Positions 1-6,600 of a DNA stretch of 28,527 bases are shown here, piece after piece. A program made the translations under genes and the position numbers. The DNA is from JAFARZ01 sp035651595 (lineage in GTDB: Bacteria; Actinomycetota; Actinomycetes; Streptosporangiales; Streptosporangiaceae): the NCBI GenBank assembly GCA_035651595.1, contig DASRFJ010000135.1, positions 1 to 28,527 of the forward strand, read 5' to 3'. The notes under the pieces were generated by a model. It was not told where the DNA came from, did no database searches, and worked only from the letters and a program-made list of their open reading frames with translations. Position 1 is the stretch's first letter; each line of letters begins with the position of its first letter.

Positions 1-30
1 TTCACGCCGGTACGGCGTCACCCGCAGCGA

Positions 31-102
31 CATCATGGCTTCGTGGAAGACCGGCCCCCGTGAACAGGGGTCCCGCTACCACAAAGGGGAAAACCACCAC
101 GC
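31..102 (-). repeat. Dispersed structured element, diverged partial copy (copy 1)
   Basis: Read on the reverse strand, this stretch matches the first half of the 140-bp element seen at 13930-14069 and 22781-22920. The shared blocks are GTGGTGG, then TTTCCCCTTTGTGG, then a stem of the form ACCCC-TGTTCACG-GGGG. The last stem differs from the 22781-22920 copy by a paired T/A to C/G change, so pairing is preserved. The second half of the element (GCAGCCAGTG block) is not recognisable here. The match was found by eye. Confidence 0.55.
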
Positions 103-186
103 TATCGAGGCCCATCAAGCCAGCCGCCGGCCCACCGGGCACCCAGCGACCCGGGCAAGCCCCGGAATAAGCAAACGAGGTCCAAT

Positions 187-208
187 CCGGGGAGGTAACC
201 GTCCGCAA
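187..208. repeat. Possible half copy of the TTACCCCCC hairpin repeat
   Basis: The stretch GGTAACCGTCCGCAATCAT resembles the right arm of the hairpins at 19204-19256 and 22625-22677 (GGTAACTGTCCGCAATAAT), with about two differences over 19 bases. No matching left arm is present next to it. It looks like a decayed half of that repeat and lies beside copy 1 of the larger element, as the two also neighbour each other at 22600-22920. Confidence 0.4.
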
Positions 209-453
209 TCATTTCGGATCGCCTCCCGGGGCGGCAGGGGCCGCGGCGGGTGCTGGATCATCTCGCCGCGATGGGCGCCCGCCGCATCGCGCTGCTCGTG
301 CCGGACACCGGATGGAGCTGGGCCGCGGACACCCACGACGCCTATGACGCGTGGACCGCCGAATACGGCGCGCCGCGGCTGAGCATTCCTGTCGCCATGC
401 ATCCCGTTGAAGAGAACGCGTTCGCGGCAGCCCGGGCGTCCACCGCCCTCTAG
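199..453 (+). pseudogene. LacI-family regulator remnant (sensor-domain fragment)
   Basis: An open stretch between a TAA at 196-198 and a TAG at 451-453 has the look of the periplasmic-binding-protein-like sensor domain of LacI/GalR repressors. A helix with HLAAMGARRIALL is followed by a D..DAYDAW....G segment, as in the 'HL..LGHrrIa...Y..' signature of that family. There is no helix-turn-helix N-terminus upstream and the reading stops about 85 codons later, in the middle of the domain. A complete family member has about 330-350 residues, so this is a fragment and not a working repressor. It lies beside repeat copies, which fits an eroded accessory spot. A small free-standing protein starting at GTG 250 cannot be excluded. 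Confidence 0.5.
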
Positions 454-549
454 CGTGCCGACCACACGTATATCCCGAATGGCGACATTGTGTGATACTG
501 GGGCTCAACCACGTTTCCGCTCATCGGCGAAATCGCGTGGGAGCAAGGG

Positions 550-1527
550 GTGGGAAGCAGACAGCAGGTCTCGCACAGCGAAGGCACCGCGCCACGGCGG
601 AACTCGCCGGCGCGGCTGACGGTTGTCGCGGCGATCCGGCAGCGTGCCATCACGGTGGCCGCGTCGGCGGTCGTCGTCCTGGCGATCGCTGTCGTGACCG
701 CAAACGTGATATCGCATGGCTCCGCGTCCGGGCAAAGCGCAGGCACCGGGCCGAGCGCACGCACCGGCCACAGCGCCGGTGCGCCGCACCGCGCGGCCAC
801 GGAGTCCGGGACGCTGGTCCGCGCTGCGGCGGCCGAGTGGCTGGCGCGCCAGTTGAGCGCGAGCGCCGTGGTGGCGTGCGATCCGCAGATGTGCTCGGCG
901 CTGCGAGCGGCCGGTCTCCAGGCGAGCAGACGCCTGCTGCGGCCATCGGCCGCTGATCCGCTCGGCGCCACGATCGTCGTGGCGACCCGGGCGGTGCGCG
1001 ACCAGTTCGGCCCCCGGCTGGCCAGCGTGTACGCACCCGAGGTGATCGCGAGCTTCGGTTCTGGCCCAGACCGGATCGAGGTCCGGTACGTGGCGCCCGG
1101 CGGGGCGCGCTCATTCGCGGCGAGCCAGGTCGCCGATCGCGGTGCCCGGGTCGCGGCCGGCCAGCAACTGCTGCGCAACCAGCGCATCCATACCTCCACG
1201 GCGGCGCGCGCCGCGCTGGCCACGGGCAGCGTCGACCCGCGTCTGCTGGTCACGCTCGCCGCGCTGGCGGCGCAGCCGGCGGTGGCGCAGCAGCAAGTGA
1301 GCGTCGTGGCCTTCGGTGGCTCGTCGCCTGGCGCGGCCGGGATTCCGCTGCGGGACGCCGAGATCGCGTCTGGGTCGCAGGCCGGGGTGCAGGCGATGCT
1401 CTCGTTCCTGCTGGCTCAGCAGCCGCCATACCAGCCGGCCGAGGCACGCCTCGTCCGGCAACCTGACGGTCAGTACGCGGTCAATGTGCAGTTCGACGCG
1501 CCGAGTCCGCTCGGTCTGAACGGCTGA
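550..1527 (+). CDS. Membrane-anchored or secreted protein of unknown function, first gene of a sortase operon
   Basis: This 325-residue protein begins at GTG 550, just after a purine-rich AGCAAGGGG. Residues about 1-28 are basic and polar, about 29-53 form one hydrophobic segment (signal anchor or signal peptide), and a Gly/Ser/Thr/Ala-rich linker follows to about 85. The remainder is an Ala/Val/Arg-rich globular domain with alternating helices and strands and a Cys pair near residue 115 (CDPQMC). I do not recognise the family. The stop codon is one base before the ATG of the DUF4397 gene, and a class F sortase follows, so the three genes very likely form one operon acting at the cell surface. 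The protein could be a partner or substrate of that system, but I see no LPXTG-like sorting signal at its C-terminus. Confidence 0.8.
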   Translation: MGSRQQVSHSEGTAPRRNSPARLTVVAAIRQRAITVAASAVVVLAIAVVTANVISHGSASGQSAGTGPSARTGHSAGAPHRAATESGTLVRAAAAEWLARQLSASAVVACDPQMCSALRAAGLQASRRLLRPSAADPLGATIVVATRAVRDQFGPRLASVYAPEVIASFGSGPDRIEVRYVAPGGARSFAASQVADRGARVAAGQQLLRNQRIHTSTAARAALATGSVDPRLLVTLAALAAQPAVAQQQVSVVAFGGSSPGAAGIPLRDAEIASGSQAGVQAMLSFLLAQQPPYQPAEARLVRQPDGQYAVNVQFDAPSPLGLNG

Positions 1528-1528
1528 C

Positions 1529-2443
1529 ATGAACAGGGTGGGATGCACAGTGAAACGTCATGTGCTCGCGAGAGGGATCCTGGTGCTGCTGGTGGTGCCG
1601 GCCTTGTGCTTCGGCGCTCCGCTGGCCGCCCGGGCATCGGCGGGCTCGGGCGCGGGATGGATCCGGCTCGCGCACCTGTCGCCGAACACGCCAGCGGTAG
1701 ACGTGTACCTGTATCCGTTCGGCGATTCCAGCGCGCTGGCCGTGCTCAAGCACGTCGGCTACGGAGACGTCTCGCCCTACCAGCGGGTCGCGGCCGGCCA
1801 GTACAGCGTGGCCATGCGCGCCGCCGGCGCCGGGGCGACCAGTGCGCCCGTCCTGTCGGCCAGCGTCCAGGTCGCGTCCGGTCACGCGTACACGGTCGCC
1901 GGCCTGGGTCCCGCGTCCGGACTGCGGCTGTCAATACTGGACGACCGGCTGACGACATCGCCGGGCCGTGCGCTGGTGCGGGTGATTCAGGCATCGCTGC
2001 GGCACCACGTGGTCAGCGTCGCCCTCGGCAAGCACACGGTGGCTGCCAACCTGGCCTTCGCCTCGGTCAGCACCTACCAGAGCCTGGCCCCGGGCGCCGA
2101 GACGGTCCGCGTCACGGCGGCCGGCGCTACGGCGGACAAGGCCGTCACGGTCGCTGCCGAGACGGTGCATACGTTCGTCGTGCTGGACGGGACGAGCGGG
2201 CTGGACATCGTCGACCTGGAGGACGCCGCGGGGAACACCTCGATACCGGCCAGCGGGGTGGCGACCGGCCTGGGCGGCACGGCAACGCGCGCGGCCGCCG
2301 CGCCGGTCGATTCGCCGGTCAAATGGCTGTTGCTTATCGCCATTGGCGCGGCTCTGGTGCTGGCGGGCGGTACGCGCGCCTGGCTGCTGCGACGCTGGCG
2401 GGTAACCCGGCTGTCGCGCTTGCCGCGAAAGGTACGGGGCTGA
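1529..2443 (+). CDS. DUF4397 domain surface protein
   Basis: The protein has a signal peptide (basic start, hydrophobic core, then ARASA), followed by the DUF4397 signature at residues about 42-160: WIRLAHLSPNTPAVDVYLY, a Y..V..G.Y.V beta-strand pattern and 'vas G.aYTVAGLG'. A second, similar half follows to about 240. It ends with one membrane helix (about 269-288) and an Arg-rich tail, so it should be anchored with the beta domain outside. No LPXTG motif precedes the helix, although helix plus basic tail resembles a sorting signal. The start may be ATG 1529 or, more likely, the in-frame GTG 1550, which has GGGTGGGA upstream and gives a cleaner signal peptide (MKRHVLARG). DUF4397 proteins are often neighbours of sortases in actinomycetes; their function is unknown. 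Confidence 0.88.
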   Translation: MNRVGCTVKRHVLARGILVLLVVPALCFGAPLAARASAGSGAGWIRLAHLSPNTPAVDVYLYPFGDSSALAVLKHVGYGDVSPYQRVAAGQYSVAMRAAGAGATSAPVLSASVQVASGHAYTVAGLGPASGLRLSILDDRLTTSPGRALVRVIQASLRHHVVSVALGKHTVAANLAFASVSTYQSLAPGAETVRVTAAGATADKAVTVAAETVHTFVVLDGTSGLDIVDLEDAAGNTSIPASGVATGLGGTATRAAAAPVDSPVKWLLLIAIGAALVLAGGTRAWLLRRWRVTRLSRLPRKVRG

Positions 2444-3099
2444 GAGCGCGGGCCGGCCGGCCACGCACTCCGATCGGGCTGACGGCCTGTCTCGTGGTGG
2501 CCGGCCTGGCCGTGGCCGGCGTCGGCGCCGTCGGGTTGCTGCGGACCCAGCACCGGACACCGGTCGCGCGGCCTGCGACGCTGATCGCTCCGTTGCCCGC
2601 GCCGACGGGTCTGATCGCGGCCTCTCCTCAGCCAGCGGACTCCCGCATGGTAGCCACGCCGGTCCAGCTGACGATCCCGGTAATCGGCGTGAACACCACG
2701 TTGATTCGCCTCGGGCTGACGGCGAGCGGCGCGTTGCAGGTGCCGTCCGACTGGTCAGTCGCGGGCTGGTACACAGGTAGCCCGCGGCCCGGCACCATCG
2801 GCCCGGCGGTGATCGTCGGGCACATCGACTCGCGCACCGGGCCCGCGGTCTTCTACCGGCTCGCCGGGCTGCGGCCGGGCGACCAGGTGTACGTCCGGCG
2901 CGCGGACGGGACGCTCGTCGTTTTCGGGGTCACCAAGGTAGCGACGTTCCCGAAAAGCGCCTTCCCGACCCGTGCCGTGTATGACCCGACCCCGGACGCG
3001 GAGCTGCGCCTGATCACCTGCGGCGGAACGTTCGACGCCGGCACCGGTTCCTACCTGAGCAACGTGATCGTCTTCGCGGTGGCAGAGAGCTGGCCATGA
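2440..3099 (+). CDS. Class F sortase (transpeptidase-like surface enzyme)
   Basis: This is a 219-residue class F sortase-like protein. An Arg-rich start and one membrane helix (about 11-34) are followed by a Pro/Ala linker and the sortase barrel. The catalytic His is seen in VGHIDS (His128) and the catalytic Cys in LITCGG (Cys194). The family cleaves a sorting signal and transfers the protein to an envelope acceptor. I place the start at CTG 2440: no ATG, GTG or TTG lies in frame between 2323 and 2494, GAAAGG sits seven bases upstream, and CTGA overlaps the stop of the DUF4397 gene. GTG 2494 would remove half of the membrane helix, and ATG 2323 would overlap by 120 bases. No Arg follows the Cys, where sortases normally carry the third catalytic residue. 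Confidence 0.88.
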   Translation: MRARAGRPRTPIGLTACLVVAGLAVAGVGAVGLLRTQHRTPVARPATLIAPLPAPTGLIAASPQPADSRMVATPVQLTIPVIGVNTTLIRLGLTASGALQVPSDWSVAGWYTGSPRPGTIGPAVIVGHIDSRTGPAVFYRLAGLRPGDQVYVRRADGTLVVFGVTKVATFPKSAFPTRAVYDPTPDAELRLITCGGTFDAGTGSYLSNVIVFAVAESWP

Positions 3100-3126
3100 C
3101 GTGCCTCGCTGGGCCACAATCCGGGA

Positions 3127-3729
3127 ATGTCAATCCTCGGAGATCGTCTGTCGCTGTCCGCACGGGTGCATCGTGCTCGCAACAATGCGCTGACCGTTAC
3201 CTACAGTGATCCGGTCGGCGTCGAGCTGGCCACCGGCAAGCAGAAGAGCAGCGCGGCGGTGCTGTTCGGCTTCAAGAACGGCGGCAAGGCGGCCTACACC
3301 ATCGAGGGTGGCGGCACGCACCTGGATGTGGCGGTTGCCGCCACGACGACGGTCTCCCGCGACGGCGCGGTGCTCGGCTCGATCGTGGGCCAGGGGAGTT
3401 CGGCCCGCATCGAGTCGGCCGCGGCGACGCTGCTGGCCGACATCCACCCCTACGACGGTGCCAAGGCCGACCCGGCGTGGTCGCACAAGCTGACCGGGCC
3501 CGACGGCGAGCCGATCGGCACGCTCACCCTGATGCGCACGGCGGGCGGATGGAGCCTCCAGGATTTCGTGTCCTGGACCGCCACCTGGGACATGACCGGT
3601 CTCGGCGCCAAGACCCCTTCGGCCGGCGCGTCGCTCCAGCTCGACGCACCGGCCGCAGACGTGCTGGCCGACCTGCTGGTCGCGGCCCTGCTCGATGTCG
3701 CCACCCTGCCGCGCGGCTACATCGCCTGA
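3127..3729 (+). CDS. Conserved hypothetical protein, possibly tubby/scramblase-like fold
   Basis: This 200-residue soluble protein has no signal peptide or membrane helix. It is rich in beta-strand patterns, with two phrases of the form RDGAVLGSIV (about residue 78) and GPDGEPIGTLTL (about 125). Such 'd.dG..iG.i' turns are typical of LURP-one/tubby-like and phospholipid scramblase-like barrels, so that fold is a reasonable guess. I cannot name the family with certainty. ATG 3127 follows GGGA almost directly, so a leaderless or weakly initiated message is possible. It is 27 bases from the sortase stop and could be read through from that operon. Its end is only 5 bases from the convergent oxidoreductase. 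Confidence 0.75.
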   Translation: MSILGDRLSLSARVHRARNNALTVTYSDPVGVELATGKQKSSAAVLFGFKNGGKAAYTIEGGGTHLDVAVAATTTVSRDGAVLGSIVGQGSSARIESAAATLLADIHPYDGAKADPAWSHKLTGPDGEPIGTLTLMRTAGGWSLQDFVSWTATWDMTGLGAKTPSAGASLQLDAPAADVLADLLVAALLDVATLPRGYIA

Positions 3730-3734
3730 ACCGG

Positions 3735-4652
3735 TTAGGGCCGGAGCACGATTTTCCCGTGGGCGCGCCGCCCTTCCAACTCGCGGAACGCGTCTCGCAC
3801 CTGCTCCAGCGGGTAGGTGCGAGCGATTGGCACCTCGAGTTCGCCGCGGGCGGCGAGCCGGGCCAGCTCGCCGACCACGACCGCGCACGCCGCCGCGCCT
3901 TCCCCGTAGGTCCGCGCCCCGATCCTGGCCGCGGCCGGCCAGTCGCGGATCGTGTTGATCCGCTCGGGTCGCACGCCAAGCTCCACTGCCAGGTCCACGT
4001 AACCGTCGCCGAATGTGTCGATGAACGCGTCGACGCTTCCGCCGGCCGCGTGCCGGATCCGGTCGGCCGTGCCCTGCCCGTACGCGACCGGGACGACACC
4101 GTGGTCCTGCAGCCAGGCATGGTTCGGCTCGCTCGCCAGCCCGATCACCGTGGCGCCGCGCCGCCGCGCGAGCTGCACGGCGAGCGACCCGACGCCGCCG
4201 GCCGCACCGGACACGACGACCGTGTCGCCCGGTGCGGGATCGACCGCGAACACGGTGGCATACGCGGTCGTGCCGGCCACGTACAACGACCCGGCCACGT
4301 CCCAGGACAGCCCTGCCGGACGATGCGTCAGGTCCACGTCGTCGGCCACGACGAACTCCGCGTGGCTGGCCCTGTTATGGGTGAAGCCCAGGACCTCGTC
4401 GCCCGCCGCGAAACCGCGCACCTCCGGGCCGGCCGCCACCACCACTCCGGCAAGATCGCTGCCCTGCCCGGAGGGGAACGTCGCCGGCCAGCGGTCGTGC
4501 CGCGCGCCCTCGCGGATCGCTACCTCGCCGGGCTGGATCCCCGCCGCGCGGACCTCGACAAGCACCTGCCCGGGACCGGGCACCGGCCGCGCCACCTCCT
4601 CCACCCGGAGCACATCGATCCCGCCGTATTCATGGAACCGCACAGCCCTCAT
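3735..4652 (-). CDS. NADP-dependent quinone-oxidoreductase-like enzyme (zinc-free MDR)
   Basis: This is a medium-chain dehydrogenase/reductase of the quinone oxidoreductase type. The N-terminal GroES-like part has the usual MRAVRFHEYGG start, 'PGPGQVLVEVRAAGIQPGE' and GQGSDLAGVV. The Rossmann domain carries GAAGGVGSLAVQLARRRGA, the nucleotide-binding loop. The C-terminus ends in the family's 'G.KIVL.P'. The Cys/His cluster for structural zinc is absent, as expected for this subgroup, which reduces quinones or other activated carbonyl and alkene substrates with NADPH. The start at ATG 4652 matches the family N-terminus; an in-frame GTG at 4685 would add 11 residues that do not look like the family. 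The GGGGAG upstream of ATG 4652 is rather far (about 14 bases). It ends face to face with the previous gene. Confidence 0.9.
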   Translation of the reverse strand: MRAVRFHEYGGIDVLRVEEVARPVPGPGQVLVEVRAAGIQPGEVAIREGARHDRWPATFPSGQGSDLAGVVVAAGPEVRGFAAGDEVLGFTHNRASHAEFVVADDVDLTHRPAGLSWDVAGSLYVAGTTAYATVFAVDPAPGDTVVVSGAAGGVGSLAVQLARRRGATVIGLASEPNHAWLQDHGVVPVAYGQGTADRIRHAAGGSVDAFIDTFGDGYVDLAVELGVRPERINTIRDWPAAARIGARTYGEGAAACAVVVGELARLAARGELEVPIARTYPLEQVRDAFRELEGRRAHGKIVLRP

Positions 4653-4710
4653 CGCGTGATCACCGTTCTCCCCGTTCGGACGCACCGTGGCTGACCACTA
4701 TGCCGGATGA

Positions 4711-4763
4711 CCGTCGTCACGACGGCGGGCACCTGCCCTCGCGGATCGCGGGGGCAGGTGCCC
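4711..4763 (-). terminator. Double-hairpin terminator of the secreted-protein gene
   Basis: Beginning 18 bases after the stop of the 4782-5417 gene, the sequence GGGCACCTGCCC (4727-4738) pairs perfectly with GGGCAGGTGCCC (4752-4763), and the 13-base loop can form a further CGCG/CGCG stem. A second, smaller hairpin (CCGTCG/CGACGG) follows at 4711-4725. There is no U-tract, which is common for actinobacterial terminators. Confidence 0.75.
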
Positions 4764-4781
4764 GGTGACCAAGGGCCAGTC

Positions 4782-5417
4782 CTAACCGATCTGGAGGGCG
4801 CCGAGGGTCAGGTTCAGGGTGTTGCCTGGACCTGGGATCGTGAGGTTCAGCGCGAGGGTGCTGAGCCCGCAGTGGTGGAAATCGGGGATGGTGAACGTGC
4901 CGCTCAGCGGGCCGCCGCCGCCGATGGTGAAGCCGGGCTGCGAGCTGATCGTCACGCTGAACGGGCTCGTCTCACAGCTGTTGCCGATCGGCACGTTGAG
5001 GCCGAAGATGCTGAGGCTGGTCAGCTTCAGCGTCACGGTCGAGGTGCTGGTGATCGTGTTCGTGCTGAGGTTGGCGGTCCCGGTGGCCGGGCCGTCCTGG
5101 ATCATCTCGCTGGTGGCGGTGACCGGGATGACGCCGAATTCCTTGGCCGAAATCGTTGACGGGGGAAGGGACAGGGTAGCGGTCTGCGTCCCGGTGGTGA
5201 GGTCGACCGCGGCGGACAGGGTGCCCGCGCCGAGGTTGACCGTCGTGTTCAGCTTCTTGATGAACGTGGTGCCGGTCAGTGCGTAATGCACGTTGATCAC
5301 GTTGTCGGCGGAGGCCGGCCCGGCCATGGCGGCTAGGCCGCCGAAGCTGAGCAGGCAGGCGCCGACCGCGAGCGCGACCAGGCGGGTGCGGGAGGGTTTT
5401 CGTGAGAACCGGAACAT
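4782..5417 (-). CDS. Secreted beta-rich protein of unknown function
   Basis: This 211-residue protein has a textbook signal peptide: a basic start (MFRFSRKPSRTR), a hydrophobic core and cleavage after GPASA near residue 37. The mature part is rich in Thr, Ser, Leu and Gly with alternating beta-strand patterns. Two cysteines (NSCETS about residue 143, HHCGLS about 183) could form one disulfide. Similar secreted proteins of unknown function are common in actinomycetes; I do not assign a domain name. AAGGAG eight bases before ATG 5417 fixes the start. Two operator-like repeats lie just upstream of this Shine-Dalgarno site, so repression at the promoter or leader is plausible. A strong hairpin terminator follows the stop. 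Confidence 0.85.
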   Translation of the reverse strand: MFRFSRKPSRTRLVALAVGACLLSFGGLAAMAGPASADNVINVHYALTGTTFIKKLNTTVNLGAGTLSAAVDLTTGTQTATLSLPPSTISAKEFGVIPVTATSEMIQDGPATGTANLSTNTITSTSTVTLKLTSLSIFGLNVPIGNSCETSPFSVTISSQPGFTIGGGGPLSGTFTIPDFHHCGLSTLALNLTIPGPGNTLNLTLGALQIG

Positions 5418-5438
5418 TGCGGGGGCTCCTTAGCGGAT

Positions 5439-5475
5439 GCTACTCACGGGTAACCCGGACGCTACTCGCTGGTAA
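5439..5475. promoter_or_regulatory. Two tandem operator-like sites upstream of the secreted-protein gene
   Basis: GCTACTCACGGGTAA (5439-5453) and GCTACTCGCTGGTAA (5461-5475) are two copies of one 15-base site with starts 22 bases apart, about two helical turns. On the reverse strand each reads TTACC.G.GAGTAGC, an imperfect palindrome resembling TetR-type operators of the TTAC...GTAA kind found in actinobacteria. They lie between the likely promoter and the Shine-Dalgarno sequence of the gene starting at 5417. Confidence 0.5.
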
Positions 5476-5615
5476 TATGCGACGCAACCCCTATATGCAT
5501 ATTTGCGTCCGCCAATCACGTCGTCGGCGAGCTGCGGCGTGTGACTGGTGTTGCACAGGCGGCATCAGGGGCGGGGGAGCGCTCATTTTCATGTTGAAAA
5601 AGTGCTCTCTGGCAG

Positions 5616-5641
5616 AAAAGGAGCCAGATCTGGCGCCTTTT
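5616..5641. other. 26-base near-perfect palindrome
   Basis: The two halves, AAAAGGAGCCAG followed by AT and CTGGCGCCTTTT, pair at 11 of 12 positions. It could be an operator, or a hairpin with a run of four Us on either strand. No gene ends nearby on either strand, so an operator or an unrecognised small transcript end is more likely than a terminator of the flanking genes. Confidence 0.5.
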
Positions 5642-5697
5642 CCGCCACGAAGCCCTTTTCTCTCATGAAAGCGCGAGCGCATGGGGGAGATAACGGA

Positions 5698-5788
5698 ACA
5701 AAACGGGCGAGCGCGGGCGCGGCGTGCGGGCGAGCGCGAGCGCGGGCGCGGCGTGCGGACAAACGGACAAAACGGGGCGAGCGCGGGC
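5698..5788. repeat. Short GC-rich direct repeats
   Basis: A 19-base unit is perfectly duplicated at 5711-5729 and 5740-5758, inside a larger imperfect repeat that begins ACAAAACGGG at 5698 and again at 5767. The pattern looks like slippage-driven expansion. Confidence 0.7.
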
Positions 5789-5876
5789 ACGGGCGGGTGC
5801 GGGCGGGTATGCCTAGGACACTCCGCCTGGCCTCGGTTTCACCAGGCATTAATACTGCGGAGTTACCATCGCGTGT

Positions 5877-6596
5877 ATGAACCCACTGGCGGGGGTCCTG
5901 TCGGAGGCCTGGCAGATGTACAAGGCACATGCCAGGCATCTGCTGCCGATCGCCTTCGTGATCTACCTGTTCGCGGGGCTGATCGCGGCGCTGTTCGGGC
6001 TGGCCGGCGGCATCGGCGCGTTCTTCGGCCTGATCGTGTCGGTGTTCGCGGCGTTCCTGCTCCAGGCGGCGCTGACCAAGGCGGTCCAGGCCGAGCGGGA
6101 GAGCGGCACCGAGTTCCCGGTGGGGGAGGCGGTCTCCGCCGCGCTGCCCTACATCGGGCAGATCGCGATCGCGTCGATCCTGGCCGGTATCGGCATCGCC
6201 ATCGGCCTCGTGCTGCTGATCGTGCCGGGCCTGATCTTGCTCACGATCTGGGCGCTGATCATCCCGGTGATCGTCATCGAGCGCTCGGGCGCGCTGGAGT
6301 CGTTCGGCCGCAGCCAGCGGCTGGTGCGCGGGCGGGGCTGGTATGTGTTCGGCACGCTGGTGCTGGTGTTCATCATCCAGCTGCTGGTCGCCCTCGCGCT
6401 CGGCGTGGTGTTCAGCGCACTGCCGTACGCGTTCCGGGACGGGCTGGGCACCGTGATCTCCGGCACGCTCATCGCGCCCTACCTAGCGCTGGTAGTGACG
6501 CTGATCTACTACCGTCTCCGCGGCGCGGACGCCGCTGCGGGACAGCCTGGTGGCGGAGATGCCGGTACCCAGTGGAGCAACCACAGCTCGTTCTGA
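5877..6596 (+). CDS. Polytopic membrane protein, glycerophosphodiesterase-membrane-domain-like
   Basis: This 239-residue protein has about six hydrophobic segments (roughly 22-45, 47-68, 93-112, 114-138, 160-185 and 195-215). The short loop before the fifth helix has ALESFGRSQRLVRGRGW, the 'a..S..lvrg.ww...' phrase typical of the membrane domain found alone or fused to glycerophosphoryl diester phosphodiesterases (YciC-like group). The N-terminus AWQMYKAHARHLLPIAF is also typical of that group. The role is unknown, probably in membrane or lipid homeostasis. There is no good Shine-Dalgarno sequence before ATG 5877. The stop is four bases from the end of the convergent transporter gene. Confidence 0.8.
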   Translation: MNPLAGVLSEAWQMYKAHARHLLPIAFVIYLFAGLIAALFGLAGGIGAFFGLIVSVFAAFLLQAALTKAVQAERESGTEFPVGEAVSAALPYIGQIAIASILAGIGIAIGLVLLIVPGLILLTIWALIIPVIVIERSGALESFGRSQRLVRGRGWYVFGTLVLVFIIQLLVALALGVVFSALPYAFRDGLGTVISGTLIAPYLALVVTLIYYRLRGADAAAGQPGGGDAGTQWSNHSSF

Positions 6597-6600
6597 ATAA

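Larger units (their letters stand above)
5476..5876. other. Intergenic region with a palindrome and GC-rich direct repeats
   Basis: No convincing gene is visible between the divergent genes at 5417 and 5877. The region has a perfect ATATGCATAT, a 26-base near-palindrome at 5616-5641 and a GC-rich stretch (about 5665-5810) of repeated GAGCGCGGGCGCGG words. Two perfect 19-base direct repeats lie at 5711-5729 and 5740-5758, and a 21/22-base repeat beginning ACAAAACGGG lies at 5698-5718 and 5767-5788. It should contain promoters for both flanking genes, but I cannot fix their boxes. Confidence 0.6.

Noticed and set aside
450..1253. Long reverse-strand open frame (267 codons) across the first operon gene
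   Set aside because: It mirrors the forward gene, has no family features and low-complexity Arg/Ala composition, and the forward gene fits the operon. It is a codon-bias shadow.
1543..2439. Long forward open frame continuous with the sortase frame upstream of 2440
   Set aside because: It overlaps the DUF4397 gene in another frame with Arg/Gly/Ala low-complexity translation; only the part from 2440 on is sortase.
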